The notes beneath the pieces were generated by a model. It made no database searches. It was given only the letters and a program-made list of their open reading frames with translations, and had not been told where the DNA came from. From CAYUVF01 sp964448045 (lineage in GTDB: Bacteria; Bacteroidota; Rhodothermia; Rhodothermales; Salinibacteraceae): DNA of 60,908 nt. The translations under genes and the position numbers were made by a program. Within the stretch, counting starts at the first letter, position 1. Each line of letters opens with the position of its first letter. The stretch covers positions 1 to 60,908 of the forward strand of contig CAYUVF010000021.1 of NCBI GenBank assembly GCA_964448045.1. The letters run 5' to 3'. Positions 1 to 6,339 of the stretch are shown piece after piece.

Positions 1-42
1 AACTCGGCCTTACCAAGATGCTGATTCGCCCGTCACCGGGTG
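1..42. repeat. Left copy of the 42-bp terminal direct repeat (circularity signature)
   Basis: These 42 bases are identical to 60867-60908. A short exact end overlap is what an assembler leaves when a circular or circularly permuted molecule is opened arbitrarily. The true unit is then 60,866 bp, and the repressor region continues directly into the region upstream of the integrase. It could in principle be a real terminal redundancy, but it falls in noncoding DNA with no cos or terminase context. Confidence 0.9.
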
Positions 43-288
43 GGTTAGAGCCACCAACTTAGCCGGTGGGCGGTCAGTTATTTTAGCTGAAGGTAAGGGA
101 CACAACGCGCCAAGTCAAGATATTTACAGGGTGGTGCGCCCACGCACCCTCACTTTTTTCAACAATCTCAATTTCCACTGCCAGCATTTGGCAGGCACCC
201 TCGTTATGATCGCCTTGCCTGTCTACGCACCCATTCGGGTTGATAGCAACCGCCCGCCGGGCAGCTCCTCATCTACGACCGCCAATGG
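43..288. other. Noncoding control region between repressor and integrase
   Basis: Together with 60811-60866, about 340 bases on the circle separate the repressor stop from the integrase start. No convincing gene lies here. It holds a short hairpin (GCCACC near 50 with GGTGG near 65), a forward terminator at 128-160 and the structured inverted repeat at 216-303. The short open frames present lack ribosome binding sites. Confidence 0.5.
128..160 (+). terminator. Rho-independent terminator, forward strand
   Basis: A GC-rich hairpin (GGTGCG at 133-138, loop CCCA, CGCACC at 143-148, extendable with flanking pairs) is followed by a six-T run at 154-159. It lies about 190 bases downstream of the repressor stop across the circle join and before the integrase. 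It probably ends the repressor transcript and insulates the integrase from it. Confidence 0.7.
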
Positions 289-303
289 GTGCGTAGACAG
301 GCA
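216..303. repeat. Perfect 20-bp inverted repeat enclosing two small hairpins, over the integrase start
   Basis: The left arm 216-235 and right arm 284-303 are perfect reverse complements (TGCCTGTCTACGCACCCATT). The 48-base interior holds two further hairpins: GGTTG-ATAG-CAACC at 238-251 and GCCC-GCC-GGGC at 252-262. The GTG start codon of the integrase (289-291) lies inside the right arm, so a transcript from upstream would fold the start into the stem. Possible roles are translational control of integrase, an integrase or excisionase binding region, or a structured RNA. Confidence 0.7.
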
Positions 304-1479
304 GTGGACTGCCCGAGCGGGCATAACTTGTACACACCGTCAGCCGCTCGGGTCAACTGTGAGAGACGCTGGGACAGCAGGGACGCCGCCCGGCGCGAAG
401 CCCGGGAGTACATCGCTCACATTGTCGGTGGCGAGGCGTCGGTTATCCAGCAACCGGTCCCGGACCTGGTTGATACTTACCTGCAGCGCGCCCAGACTTT
501 AGGCCTGAAGGCCGATAGCACTCTCAAGGCAGACAGAGCCAGGCTCAGGGTGTTCGTCGCGTGGTGCGGCTCCACGGGCCTCGCAGGCGTTGCCCGGATC
601 ACCGCCGAGACGATCCGCCGCTTCCAGGACTACTTTTTCGCCAACGCCCCCTTCACGAGCTACGAACGGAGCGCCAACCCCAAGCGAGGCTGGGAGAAAT
701 ACCGCCAGATACTTGCCGCCTTCCTGACCTGGTGCTGCGAGCGCCACCTGATTGATCACAACCCGCTGGCTGGTCCCACCGGCAAGGAATTCCGCATCCG
801 AACGCAGGCCCCGGAGATTCGCATCCTCGCCGATGCCGACCTGTCCGTCCTGTTCGAATGGTTCGACCGCCGGGGGCCGCAGCACGTTGGCTGCTTCTTC
901 CGCATCGCCCTTTACACCGGCATGCGGTCAGGGGAGATCGTCGGCCTGCAATGGCGCTACGTAGACCTTGACAACCTGTCCCTGCGCGTGGTGACGACCA
1001 TTCGCGGTGATACCAAGAGCCGCAAGTCGCGATCAATTCCGATCCACGAGGACCTCGGGGCGCTGCTCCGGGACCTCGATCGGTCGACTCGGTACGTGCT
1101 CGACTCCGGCCACGGCCGACCGATACTCAGCCAGAACCGATACCTGATGTGGCTCTACAAGGCCTGCGATGAGCTGGGCCTGCCACGGACGCGCGTGCAC
1201 GACTTCCGGCACACCTTCGCCGCTCGCCTGATCGCTGCCGGGGCCGATGTCTACACCGTCAAGGAGCTACTAGGGCACTCCGATCTGAGGACGACGATCA
1301 GCAACTACGGCCACCTGATGCCGGGCCAGGCAGCCCGCGCAATCGCCCGGCTGGACCTTTCAGGGCTAGTCCGTCGGCCGCAAAATCCGCGTAAGGCTAT
1401 GTCCGCCAAAGGGGAGGAGTGTGGGTTCGAATCCCACCTTCGGCACCAAGACATAAACCCTCTAATCCTTTGCGGTTAG
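289..1479 (+). CDS. int: Tyrosine-recombinase phage integrase
   Basis: Site-specific recombinase that should insert the phage circle into a host tRNA gene. The 396-residue protein has the family layout: a SAM-like N-terminal DNA-binding region (about 50-165) and a C-terminal catalytic domain. The catalytic set is visible: Arg213 in TGMRSGE, a Lys in TKSRKSRSIPI, His304 and Arg307 in HDFRHTF, His330 in LLGHSD and the nucleophile Tyr340 in SNYGHL. The last ~20 residues are encoded by the attP core and its flank, as in other phages where int overlaps the attachment site. The start is uncertain. GTG289 is the first start after an in-frame stop at 244, but no good ribosome binding site is visible; GTG304 is the alternative. 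The reading frame is intact. Confidence 0.93.
   Translation: MRRQAVDCPSGHNLYTPSAARVNCERRWDSRDAARREAREYIAHIVGGEASVIQQPVPDLVDTYLQRAQTLGLKADSTLKADRARLRVFVAWCGSTGLAGVARITAETIRRFQDYFFANAPFTSYERSANPKRGWEKYRQILAAFLTWCCERHLIDHNPLAGPTGKEFRIRTQAPEIRILADADLSVLFEWFDRRGPQHVGCFFRIALYTGMRSGEIVGLQWRYVDLDNLSLRVVTTIRGDTKSRKSRSIPIHEDLGALLRDLDRSTRYVLDSGHGRPILSQNRYLMWLYKACDELGLPRTRVHDFRHTFAARLIAAGADVYTVKELLGHSDLRTTISNYGHLMPGQAARAIARLDLSGLVRRPQNPRKAMSAKGEECGFESHLRHQDINPLILCG
1421..1448 (+). other. attP: attP core: 3' end of a tRNA gene (probably tRNA-Leu)
   Basis: The bases form a complete T-arm (GTGGG-TTCGAAT-CCCAC), the 3' acceptor strand CTTCGGC, a discriminator A and an encoded CCA ending at 1448. The implied 5' acceptor strand GCCGAAG is common in bacterial tRNA-Leu. 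No D-arm or anticodon arm is present, so this is a fragment and not a gene. Its place inside the int 3' end is the classic attP arrangement: integration would rebuild the host tRNA from this copy. Confidence 0.85.
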
Positions 1480-1487
1480 GGGGTTTT
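1455..1487 (+). terminator. Terminator directly after the attP core
   Basis: An 11-bp stem (AAACCCTCTAA at 1455-1465 with TTAGGGGGTTT at 76-86 of the 1400s, one T-G pair) with a 10-base loop runs into four Ts. It ends the int transcript in the free phage. In the prophage it would sit just after the restored tRNA and could serve as that tRNA's terminator. Confidence 0.75.
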
Positions 1488-1650
1488 GCTATGCCCGGCG
1501 GCCCGCCAATTGCCCCAAATATCCCCAAGTTAGTACGCTTCGGCTAGCCGCTGCGCTAGCGATGGCGGGTGTGGGTATTCGCCCAACCCTTTGCGCCACA
1601 GGCGGTTTGCAAAAAAACGCCCCACCCCTCAAAAAAACCTCAAAAAACCC

Positions 1651-1679
1651 TTGACACTACCGACAGCTATATATATATT
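1651..1679 (+). promoter_or_regulatory. Near-consensus sigma70 promoter for the accessory cassette
   Basis: TTGACA at 1651-1656, a 17-base spacer and TATATT at 1674-1679, preceded by A-tracts (near 1630-1647) that could act as an UP-like element. The first gene starts about 40 bases downstream. No repressor-like operator is evident, so the cassette is likely expressed in lysogens. Confidence 0.8.
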
Positions 1680-1721
1680 GCCACCATGATACACGACAAC
1701 AACAACAGAAAGGATCGAGCG

Positions 1722-1973
1722 ATGGCTAACCTTACCGAAGCCGACGAGATGGCGGCCAAGCTCGAACTCATCCTTGTCGAGGCGGGAGACGCCTTGAGCG
1801 CCGGAAAAGCCCGGCAGGCCGAGGAAGCCCTCGACAACTACTATCAGCCGCCGGTCCCCTACGACCCGACGCTGATCGCCCCTATCCGCCGGCGGCGGGC
1901 AGCCCGTATCGCCCGCCAGCGCCTGGCGACCGCATATCACGCCATCACCACACAGGAGGCCGACAATGGCTAA
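1722..1973 (+). CDS. Small hypothetical protein, first gene of the accessory cassette
   Basis: An 83-residue protein of unknown family. ATG1722 is chosen because AAAGGA sits just upstream and the promoter at 1651-1679 rules out longer starts. The N-terminal half is predicted helical and acidic (LTEADEMAAKLELILVEAGD); the C-terminus is Arg-rich (RRRRAARIARQR). It overlaps the next gene by 8 bases, indicating translational coupling. Position first after a strong promoter beside attP fits a small accessory or regulatory protein, but no function can be assigned. Confidence 0.65.
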   Translation: MANLTEADEMAAKLELILVEAGDALSAGKARQAEEALDNYYQPPVPYDPTLIAPIRRRRAARIARQRLATAYHAITTQEADNG

Positions 1974-2391
1974 GTACGACGTAACCCACTCTTGCGGCCA
2001 CGCAGCCGAGCATCAGCTCTACGGCAAGCTCGCCCAGCGCGAGTATCGCATGGAGCGGCTGGCCGAGGAAACCTGCCCCGACTGTCAGGCCGCCGAGCGC
2101 GACCGCGCCAACCAGCAGGCCGCACGCGACAACGCCGATGCGGGTCTGCCGAGCCTGACCGGCAGCGACAAGCAGATCAAGTGGGCGGAGAGCATCCGTC
2201 AGGATATCCTGGCCGACACGGCCACCCTGCGCGATCGCATCGTATCCGGCGCGCCTGACGACGCCGAGCGCGATCGCGCGCTATCCGCCCTGCGGTCAGT
2301 CACCGATCAGACTTCGGCCGCCTGGTGGATCGACAACCGGGACTACCGCCTGCTGACCCTGGTGCAGGCAGCCGCGAGGAAAAGCAACTAA
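1966..2391 (+). CDS. Zn-ribbon-like hypothetical protein of mobile elements
   Basis: A 141-residue protein. Residues 9-40 carry Cys/His pairs (HSCGHAAEH, then CPDCQ) spaced like a zinc ribbon. The middle has LTGSDKQIKWAESIR, a motif seen in proteins of plasmids and integrative elements, often near ArdC-like genes. The C-terminal part (WWIDNRDYRLL) is conserved in such proteins by memory of the family. AGGAGG precedes the ATG. It is coupled to the gene before and followed 17 bases later by the ArdC-type gene. The function is unknown; a nucleic-acid-binding partner of the antirestriction protein is an inference from the neighbourhood. Confidence 0.7.
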   Translation: MAKYDVTHSCGHAAEHQLYGKLAQREYRMERLAEETCPDCQAAERDRANQQAARDNADAGLPSLTGSDKQIKWAESIRQDILADTATLRDRIVSGAPDDAERDRALSALRSVTDQTSAAWWIDNRDYRLLTLVQAAARKSN

Positions 2392-2408
2392 ACCAAGAGG
2401 AGAACATT

Positions 2409-3251
2409 ATGGCTAAGCATGCAGTTACGCTGACCGTCAAGCGCCAAGCGGCCGAGCACATCGCCAAGCTGGCGGCCGCCCTGGAGGAAGGTCAATCCGA
2501 GGAGCTGATCACCTGCCTGGAGCGGATGAGTAGCTTCCACCGCTATTCGCTTACCAACGCGTTGCTCATACAGCAGCAGCGCCCTTCGGCTACGCGGGTC
2601 GCTGGTTTCCGCCAGTGGAAGCGGGTCGGCCGCTGGGTCAAGAAGGGCGAAAGAGGCATCAAGATATTGGTGCCTTTCTTTCGGCAGAAAGAGGACGATC
2701 GAGAAGTGGAGGAGCGGTCGTCGGTCTACTTCGGTGTCGGACATGTGTTCGACATTGAGCAGACCGAAGGCGAACCGTTGCCGGACATTAACAAGGCGAC
2801 TGGAGACCCAGGCGTTATGCTCGACCGCGTGCGGGGCCTGATCCACGGCGAAGGCATAATCCTTGATGAGGCCGCTCCGGGCCTCGGAACCGCCAAGGCC
2901 AGCGCCCGCAGGGACCGATCAACCGGTCAACGCTATATCGACACCACGCCAGGCTGCGCAGCCAGCGAACAATTTGCTCTTCTGGTGCACGAATTGGCGC
3001 ACCAACGCTTGCACCTGTCGCCTGACGCTGAACCGACAGACACGCAAACCAAGGAAGCGGAGGCAGAGGCCGTTTCTTACGTCGTCTGCATGGCCGTCGG
3101 AGTTGACGCTTCGTTGTCCGCCAAGGACTATTTGCAATCGTGGCGAGTTGACGCGGGCCTCTTGCAGGCCAGCCTGACAAAAGTCCAGTTGACCGCAGCA
3201 AGCATTATTGAGACATTAACCGCGAACCAGGCCGCCAGTGTGGCGGCCTGA
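2409..3251 (+). CDS. ardC: ArdC-type antirestriction protein with zincin domain
   Basis: A 280-residue protein with the two-part ArdC plan. The N-terminal ssDNA-binding domain spans about 1-120 (SFHRYSLTNALLIQQQRPSA, then GFRQWKRVGRWVKKGERGIKI). The C-terminal metallopeptidase-like domain has HELAH at 194-198 and a downstream EAEAEAVSYVV helix that would give the third zinc ligand. In plasmids, ArdC family proteins shield incoming single-stranded DNA from restriction. Here it would protect phage DNA at entry or modulate the host in lysogeny. GAGGAG lies before ATG2409; an upstream in-frame start at 2325 overlaps the previous gene and lacks such a site. Confidence 0.85.
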   Translation: MAKHAVTLTVKRQAAEHIAKLAAALEEGQSEELITCLERMSSFHRYSLTNALLIQQQRPSATRVAGFRQWKRVGRWVKKGERGIKILVPFFRQKEDDREVEERSSVYFGVGHVFDIEQTEGEPLPDINKATGDPGVMLDRVRGLIHGEGIILDEAAPGLGTAKASARRDRSTGQRYIDTTPGCAASEQFALLVHELAHQRLHLSPDAEPTDTQTKEAEAEAVSYVVCMAVGVDASLSAKDYLQSWRVDAGLLQASLTKVQLTAASIIETLTANQAASVAA

Positions 3252-3268
3252 GGAGAAAGGGACTGAAA

Positions 3269-3580
3269 ATGAAACACGGACCAACCCCAATCCCGGAGCT
3301 CGGCATCACCGGACTGGAAGATGACCATCTCAACGCCGTGGTCAGGGCCTACATGGAACGCTACTTCCCGGAGGAGGAGCGCTACGAGATCGATCCGCGA
3401 GTGGCGCGTCTCAGCGTATGTGAGGCGATTGTCGAGTTCCTCCGCTGCCATGCGGAGTACAAGGCGCACGGCTACTACACTGGCCTATTCGGCCAGCGCC
3501 TGGAAGATCGACCGCCAGCCTGCCCGGAAGTCGATTGGCTGACTCTCGCCGCGCTGGTCAAGACAGGAGGGCAACAATGA
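3269..3580 (+). CDS. Hypothetical protein
   Basis: A 103-residue acidic protein with no recognised family. A GGAGAAAGGGA region precedes the ATG. It has a helical middle (AVVRAYMERYFPEEERYEIDP) and a single conserved-looking SVCEAIVEFLRCHAEYKAHGYY stretch. Its last bases overlap the next start (ATGA at 3577-3580), so it belongs to the same transcript. No membrane segment or signal peptide is visible. Confidence 0.6.
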   Translation: MKHGPTPIPELGITGLEDDHLNAVVRAYMERYFPEEERYEIDPRVARLSVCEAIVEFLRCHAEYKAHGYYTGLFGQRLEDRPPACPEVDWLTLAALVKTGGQQ

Positions 3581-3921
3581 TCGTAAGAATAGAGGACCTC
3601 AACGGTCATCATATCGAGGTGACCACCGAACACTCCGCCAGCAGCTACGGGCATCCCGTGGTGCTGGTTGACGGCCACTTGGCGGACGTCGCGGTGGAGT
3701 ACTATCCTGACGAGTGCAACTGTACTCCGCTGACGTTGCTGGCCGATCAGGCCGGCATCTGCCACGGGGGCGAGACCCGCCGGCAATTGCGGCTACTCGC
3801 GGAGGAACTGTACCCACAGGCCTGGAGAGAGGACACTCTCACGGGCCTGGAAATCGAGCACGTTATTTGTGAGTTCAAGCGCCGGGGCGAGGAACTCGCG
3901 AAGCTGGAGGAGAACGCATGA
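3577..3921 (+). CDS. Hypothetical protein with SSYGxPV motif
   Basis: A 114-residue protein. ATG3577 overlaps the previous stop and follows GGAGGG, so it is preferred over the upstream ATG at 3535. Residues about 17-40 contain TTEHSASSYGHPVVLVDG. The very similar TTDHQASSYGLPVLVDEDG occurs in the next gene, so the two share a domain of unknown function. The remainder is helical (LRLLAEELYPQAW). It is coupled by a 4-base overlap to the next gene. Nothing indicates export. Confidence 0.6.
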   Translation: MIVRIEDLNGHHIEVTTEHSASSYGHPVVLVDGHLADVAVEYYPDECNCTPLTLLADQAGICHGGETRRQLRLLAEELYPQAWREDTLTGLEIEHVICEFKRRGEELAKLEENA

Positions 3922-4298
3922 GAGGTCGCAAGCAAACCGGCGTCACCAGTGCGCAGCTAACCGTCTTCCTCCGTGATCCATCCATCAAGGGATGGGTCAT
4001 GGAGCAAGCCAAAGCCGAAGGGCGCTCGATGTCCAACTGGGTCGAGGATCACCTGGCCGACATTCGACAGCGTCATGGCCAGTCTGCGTTGTTCCGCGCA
4101 GAGGACGGCCGCATCCTGCGCGCAACCACCGACCACCAGGCATCGTCTTATGGCCTGCCGGTCCTGGTCGATGAGGATGGCGAGGCTCATGGGTCCGGCG
4201 ACGTCGGGCCAGTAACTCCGGCCTCCGACAACACCAGCCGGGAGTGGATCGACCGCCTCCGGAAGGCAAGGTTCGACGTGACCACGTCAAGGGAGTGA
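3918..4298 (+). CDS. Small protein with ribbon-helix-helix-like N-terminus and SSYGxPV motif
   Basis: A 126-residue protein. The N-terminal ~45 residues (QLTVFLRDPSIKGWVMEQ, then EGRSMSNWVEDHL) look like a ribbon-helix-helix DNA-binding fold: a strand followed by two helices with an RSMSNWVEDHL second helix. The middle repeats the SASSYGxPVLVD motif of its upstream neighbour. A role as local transcription regulator is an inference from the N-terminus only. It overlaps the previous gene by 4 bases and ends 2 bases before the next start. Confidence 0.6.
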   Translation: MRGRKQTGVTSAQLTVFLRDPSIKGWVMEQAKAEGRSMSNWVEDHLADIRQRHGQSALFRAEDGRILRATTDHQASSYGLPVLVDEDGEAHGSGDVGPVTPASDNTSREWIDRLRKARFDVTTSRE

Positions 4299-4300
4299 GC

Positions 4301-4717
4301 ATGACCAGAAAGAAGGTTCTTGTATCCGCGTGCTTGCTCGGCCAACCATGCCGGTGGCACGGGCGGGCTGTCCGACCGTCGACATTCGTCCGCCGGTACC
4401 AGGCCGCACACCCGGAAGTGGTGATGGTGCCGGTTTGCCCGGAAGAGCTTGGCGGTTTGCCGACGCCGCGCCCACCGGTGAAACGACAGCGGGGCCGCGT
4501 CTTCGAAACCTGCGCCGACAAGAAACGCCGTCGCGAAGTTACCGGTCGCGAGGTGACCGACGCTTTCGAGGCGGGCGCCGATGCCACCCTGACCATAGCG
4601 CGAAAGCACCGGTGTCGATTGGCGATCCTCTGCCAATGGAGTCCATCCTGCGACAAGACCGGCAAGACCGGTCGTCTCCTTGTCGACAGCGGCATCGAGG
4701 TTGTCAACACATTCTAA
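4301..4717 (+). CDS. DUF523 family protein (YbbK-like)
   Basis: A 138-residue protein with the DUF523 signatures: VSACLLGQPCRWHG at 8-21 and PVCPEELGGLPTPRPP at 44-59, then VTDAFEAGADATLTIARKH and SPSC at 114-117. The usual SPSCG is followed here by DKTGKTG, and the C-terminus is a little short. Biochemical function of the family is not established; conserved Cys residues suggest metal or sulfur chemistry. GGGAG precedes ATG4301. It is the last gene of the accessory cassette and converges on the late operon. Confidence 0.8.
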   Translation: MTRKKVLVSACLLGQPCRWHGRAVRPSTFVRRYQAAHPEVVMVPVCPEELGGLPTPRPPVKRQRGRVFETCADKKRRREVTGREVTDAFEAGADATLTIARKHRCRLAILCQWSPSCDKTGKTGRLLVDSGIEVVNTF

Positions 4718-4726
4718 CACGCCGAC

Positions 4727-4756
4727 AAAAAGGGCGGTGCCACTACAGCACCGCCC
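4727..4756 (-). terminator. Late-operon terminator between converging transcripts
   Basis: A perfect 9-bp stem (GGGCGGTGC at 4732-4740, loop CACTACA, GCACCGCCC at 4748-4756). On the minus strand it is followed by five Us (A-run 4727-4731), so it ends the late operon after the last gene (stop at 4780). It may also slow forward transcripts from the DUF523 gene, though no T-run follows on that strand. Confidence 0.85.
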
Positions 4757-4779
4757 CGGGGAGTAACTGACCGATACGG

Positions 4780-5283
4780 TCAGAACCACACAAACAGTCC
4801 CCCGCCGAACGCATAGCCGTCACGATACGTGGCGGCCTCCTCCAGGGCGAACTTGTACTTGCCGTAACCCCAGGCGCCGCCCCAACTCAGTAACTCATAC
4901 CCGACGAGAGCGCCGGCGGCGCCGGTAAGGTACGTCAACGGAGAGGCCCCCTTATCGGCGGTCGAACCCCAGTCCACGTTTGGGCCTGCAATTGGCCCGA
5001 CATAGAGCTTGTCCAGAGGCTTGAAGACATAGGCAATCTCGGAGGACCAGGTGCCGGTGTATCCGGCGTCGACATATTGGAACAGATACAGGCTGCCGCT
5101 GATCGGCTTGCCGAAGCCGAAGCTGACGGCGAAGACCCCGTCGTTGGACCGCGCCCCGGCGAACGCCAGCGTCGCCTCGCTCAGGTCCGGGGTGCCGGAA
5201 GTGTCCACCTGACCGAAGGCGCTCCCGCCAAACAGAAGCATCGCTGCTATCGCCACGACGAGAACAGGTTTTCGAATCGACAT
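4780..5283 (-). CDS. Exported outer-membrane beta-barrel-like protein
   Basis: A 167-residue protein with a classical signal peptide (MSIRKPVLVVAIAAMLLFGG, cleavage near SAFG-Q). The mature part is made of alternating-pattern strands (FAVSFGFGKPISGSLYLFQYV, then YTGTWSSEIAYVFKPL), many Gly and aromatic residues, and ends in FVWF, the aromatic terminus typical of outer-membrane barrels. It is the last gene of the late operon, right after the lysis genes. Phage-encoded outer-membrane proteins such as lambda Lom change the lysogen's surface; here the late position could also mean a role at lysis. It has a good RBS (AGGAGTGAAG). Family membership was not recognised. Confidence 0.7.
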   Translation of the reverse strand: MSIRKPVLVVAIAAMLLFGGSAFGQVDTSGTPDLSEATLAFAGARSNDGVFAVSFGFGKPISGSLYLFQYVDAGYTGTWSSEIAYVFKPLDKLYVGPIAGPNVDWGSTADKGASPLTYLTGAAGALVGYELLSWGGAWGYGKYKFALEEAATYRDGYAFGGGLFVWF

Positions 5284-5290
5284 AGTTACT

Positions 5291-5599
5291 TCACTCCTTC
5301 TTGCGGTTAGCTTGTTCTTTCAGGGCTGCGTGCAACCCGGCCGGGCCGATGTAACCGACCAAAGCCAGGACGGCGACGCGCACCCAGTCGGTTGCGGCCA
5401 CCGGCATGCCGAGGGCGTGCAGGCTCAGGCCGAACGCCAGGATGATGGCGACCAGGTCGGTCCTGATCCCGTACATGATGGCCTCCCCCAACTTGTTCTT
5501 CAGGAATTGGACGGTCATATACGTGACCGTTGCCACGAGAAGGAACTGTTGCGCGCTGATCCCGAACAGGCTTAGCATTTGCTCGATACTGGGGTCCAT
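5291..5599 (-). CDS. Holin-like membrane protein
   Basis: A 102-residue protein with hydrophobic segments at about 17-33, 48-66 and 71-92 and a short charged tail (KEQANRKKE), the general form of small phage holins. It sits with the endolysin and a second small membrane protein in the lysis cluster. GAGGAGGTGAGG precedes the ATG. Membrane-pore function is inferred from topology and place; it could instead be the antiholin of the pair. Confidence 0.7.
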   Translation of the reverse strand: MDPSIEQMLSLFGISAQQFLLVATVTYMTVQFLKNKLGEAIMYGIRTDLVAIILAFGLSLHALGMPVAATDWVRVAVLALVGYIGPAGLHAALKEQANRKKE

Positions 5600-5615
5600 A
5601 CTTCCTCACCTCCTC

Positions 5616-5816
5616 TCAGGTGTTGCGCCAGGCTACGAGGCCCAGCAGGACGATCACGGCGATGGTCATCAGCGACGGTGCGAAGGTCAGAGCGCCGAAG
5701 TCCGTGCAACAGGTGAAGACCTGCCGCACCGCCACTATCCCGCCGATCAGGCCCACGATGATGATCACGGTCAGTGATATTTTCACTCGGATTCGCTTCC
5801 AGTAGTGCCCGAACAT
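5616..5816 (-). CDS. Second small membrane protein of the lysis cluster
   Basis: A 66-residue protein with a basic N-terminus (MFGHYWKRIRVK), a first transmembrane helix (ISLTVIIIVGLIGGIVAVR), a short CCTD-containing loop and a second helix (APSLMTIAVIVLLGLVAW). ATG5816 follows the endolysin stop directly; longer starts would run inside the endolysin gene. The two-helix hairpin and the neighbourhood suggest a holin or antiholin working with the 102-residue protein. Confidence 0.7.
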   Translation of the reverse strand: MFGHYWKRIRVKISLTVIIIVGLIGGIVAVRQVFTCCTDFGALTFAPSLMTIAVIVLLGLVAWRNT

Positions 5817-5818
5817 CG

Positions 5819-6337
5819 TCAGACCCCCTGCGCCTGGACAAAGGCGATTGATCCGTTCAGGTTCGGGAAGGACGCATATTTGCCGCCGAGGCGGACCCAC
5901 GACGCCGTCTTGCCATAGCGCTGGACCCAGGCCAGCGGCATCAGGTCGACGTGTATGAATCCCTCGTCAGGGTAGAGGCCGACGCGGGTATAGTACTGGA
6001 GCGCGATCTGCGCCACCCGGACCTGGTCCTCCGAGGTGCCTATGAAAATATCAAGTGCCATCGTGTGCGCATGCGGTGATCGGCTCTCGATGTCCTTGCC
6101 GGTGTCGCGATAGCCCGACGTGATAGCACCGGGCTTGATCGGGGACGGGGCCGGGCAATCCATCGAGCCGCCACCGAAGAGCGCCAGCCCGGCATCATTG
6201 CACAGGCCCTGGTATCTCGTGATGATCGGGTAGGGTGTCTGCCAGATTGTCTTCAGGTCGGCGATAGGCTCTTCGGTCCGCCGCTTGACGCCGAAGGCCG
6301 CCAGGTTCGGTGGGATGAAGTTGAAGTACTCAGCCAT
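5819..6337 (-). CDS. Endolysin, M15-type D-Ala-D-Ala carboxypeptidase domain
   Basis: A 172-residue peptidoglycan hydrolase candidate. Metal ligands of the M15 family are visible: SPHAHTMALD with His89 and Asp96 (SxHxxxxALD form), and HVD at 129-131 (GFIHVDLMPL); SGYR at 74-77 matches the substrate-side motif. There is no signal peptide, so it depends on the adjacent holins to reach the wall. GGGGAG precedes the ATG. Families of this type cleave peptide cross-links or peptide stems. Confidence 0.85.
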   Translation of the reverse strand: MAEYFNFIPPNLAAFGVKRRTEEPIADLKTIWQTPYPIITRYQGLCNDAGLALFGGGSMDCPAPSPIKPGAITSGYRDTGKDIESRSPHAHTMALDIFIGTSEDQVRVAQIALQYYTRVGLYPDEGFIHVDLMPLAWVQRYGKTASWVRLGGKYASFPNLNGSIAFVQAQGV

Positions 6338-6339
6338 GA

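Noticed and set aside
1388..1448. Complete tRNA gene
   Set aside because: Only T-arm and 3' acceptor strand are present; no D-arm, anticodon arm or 5' acceptor strand upstream.
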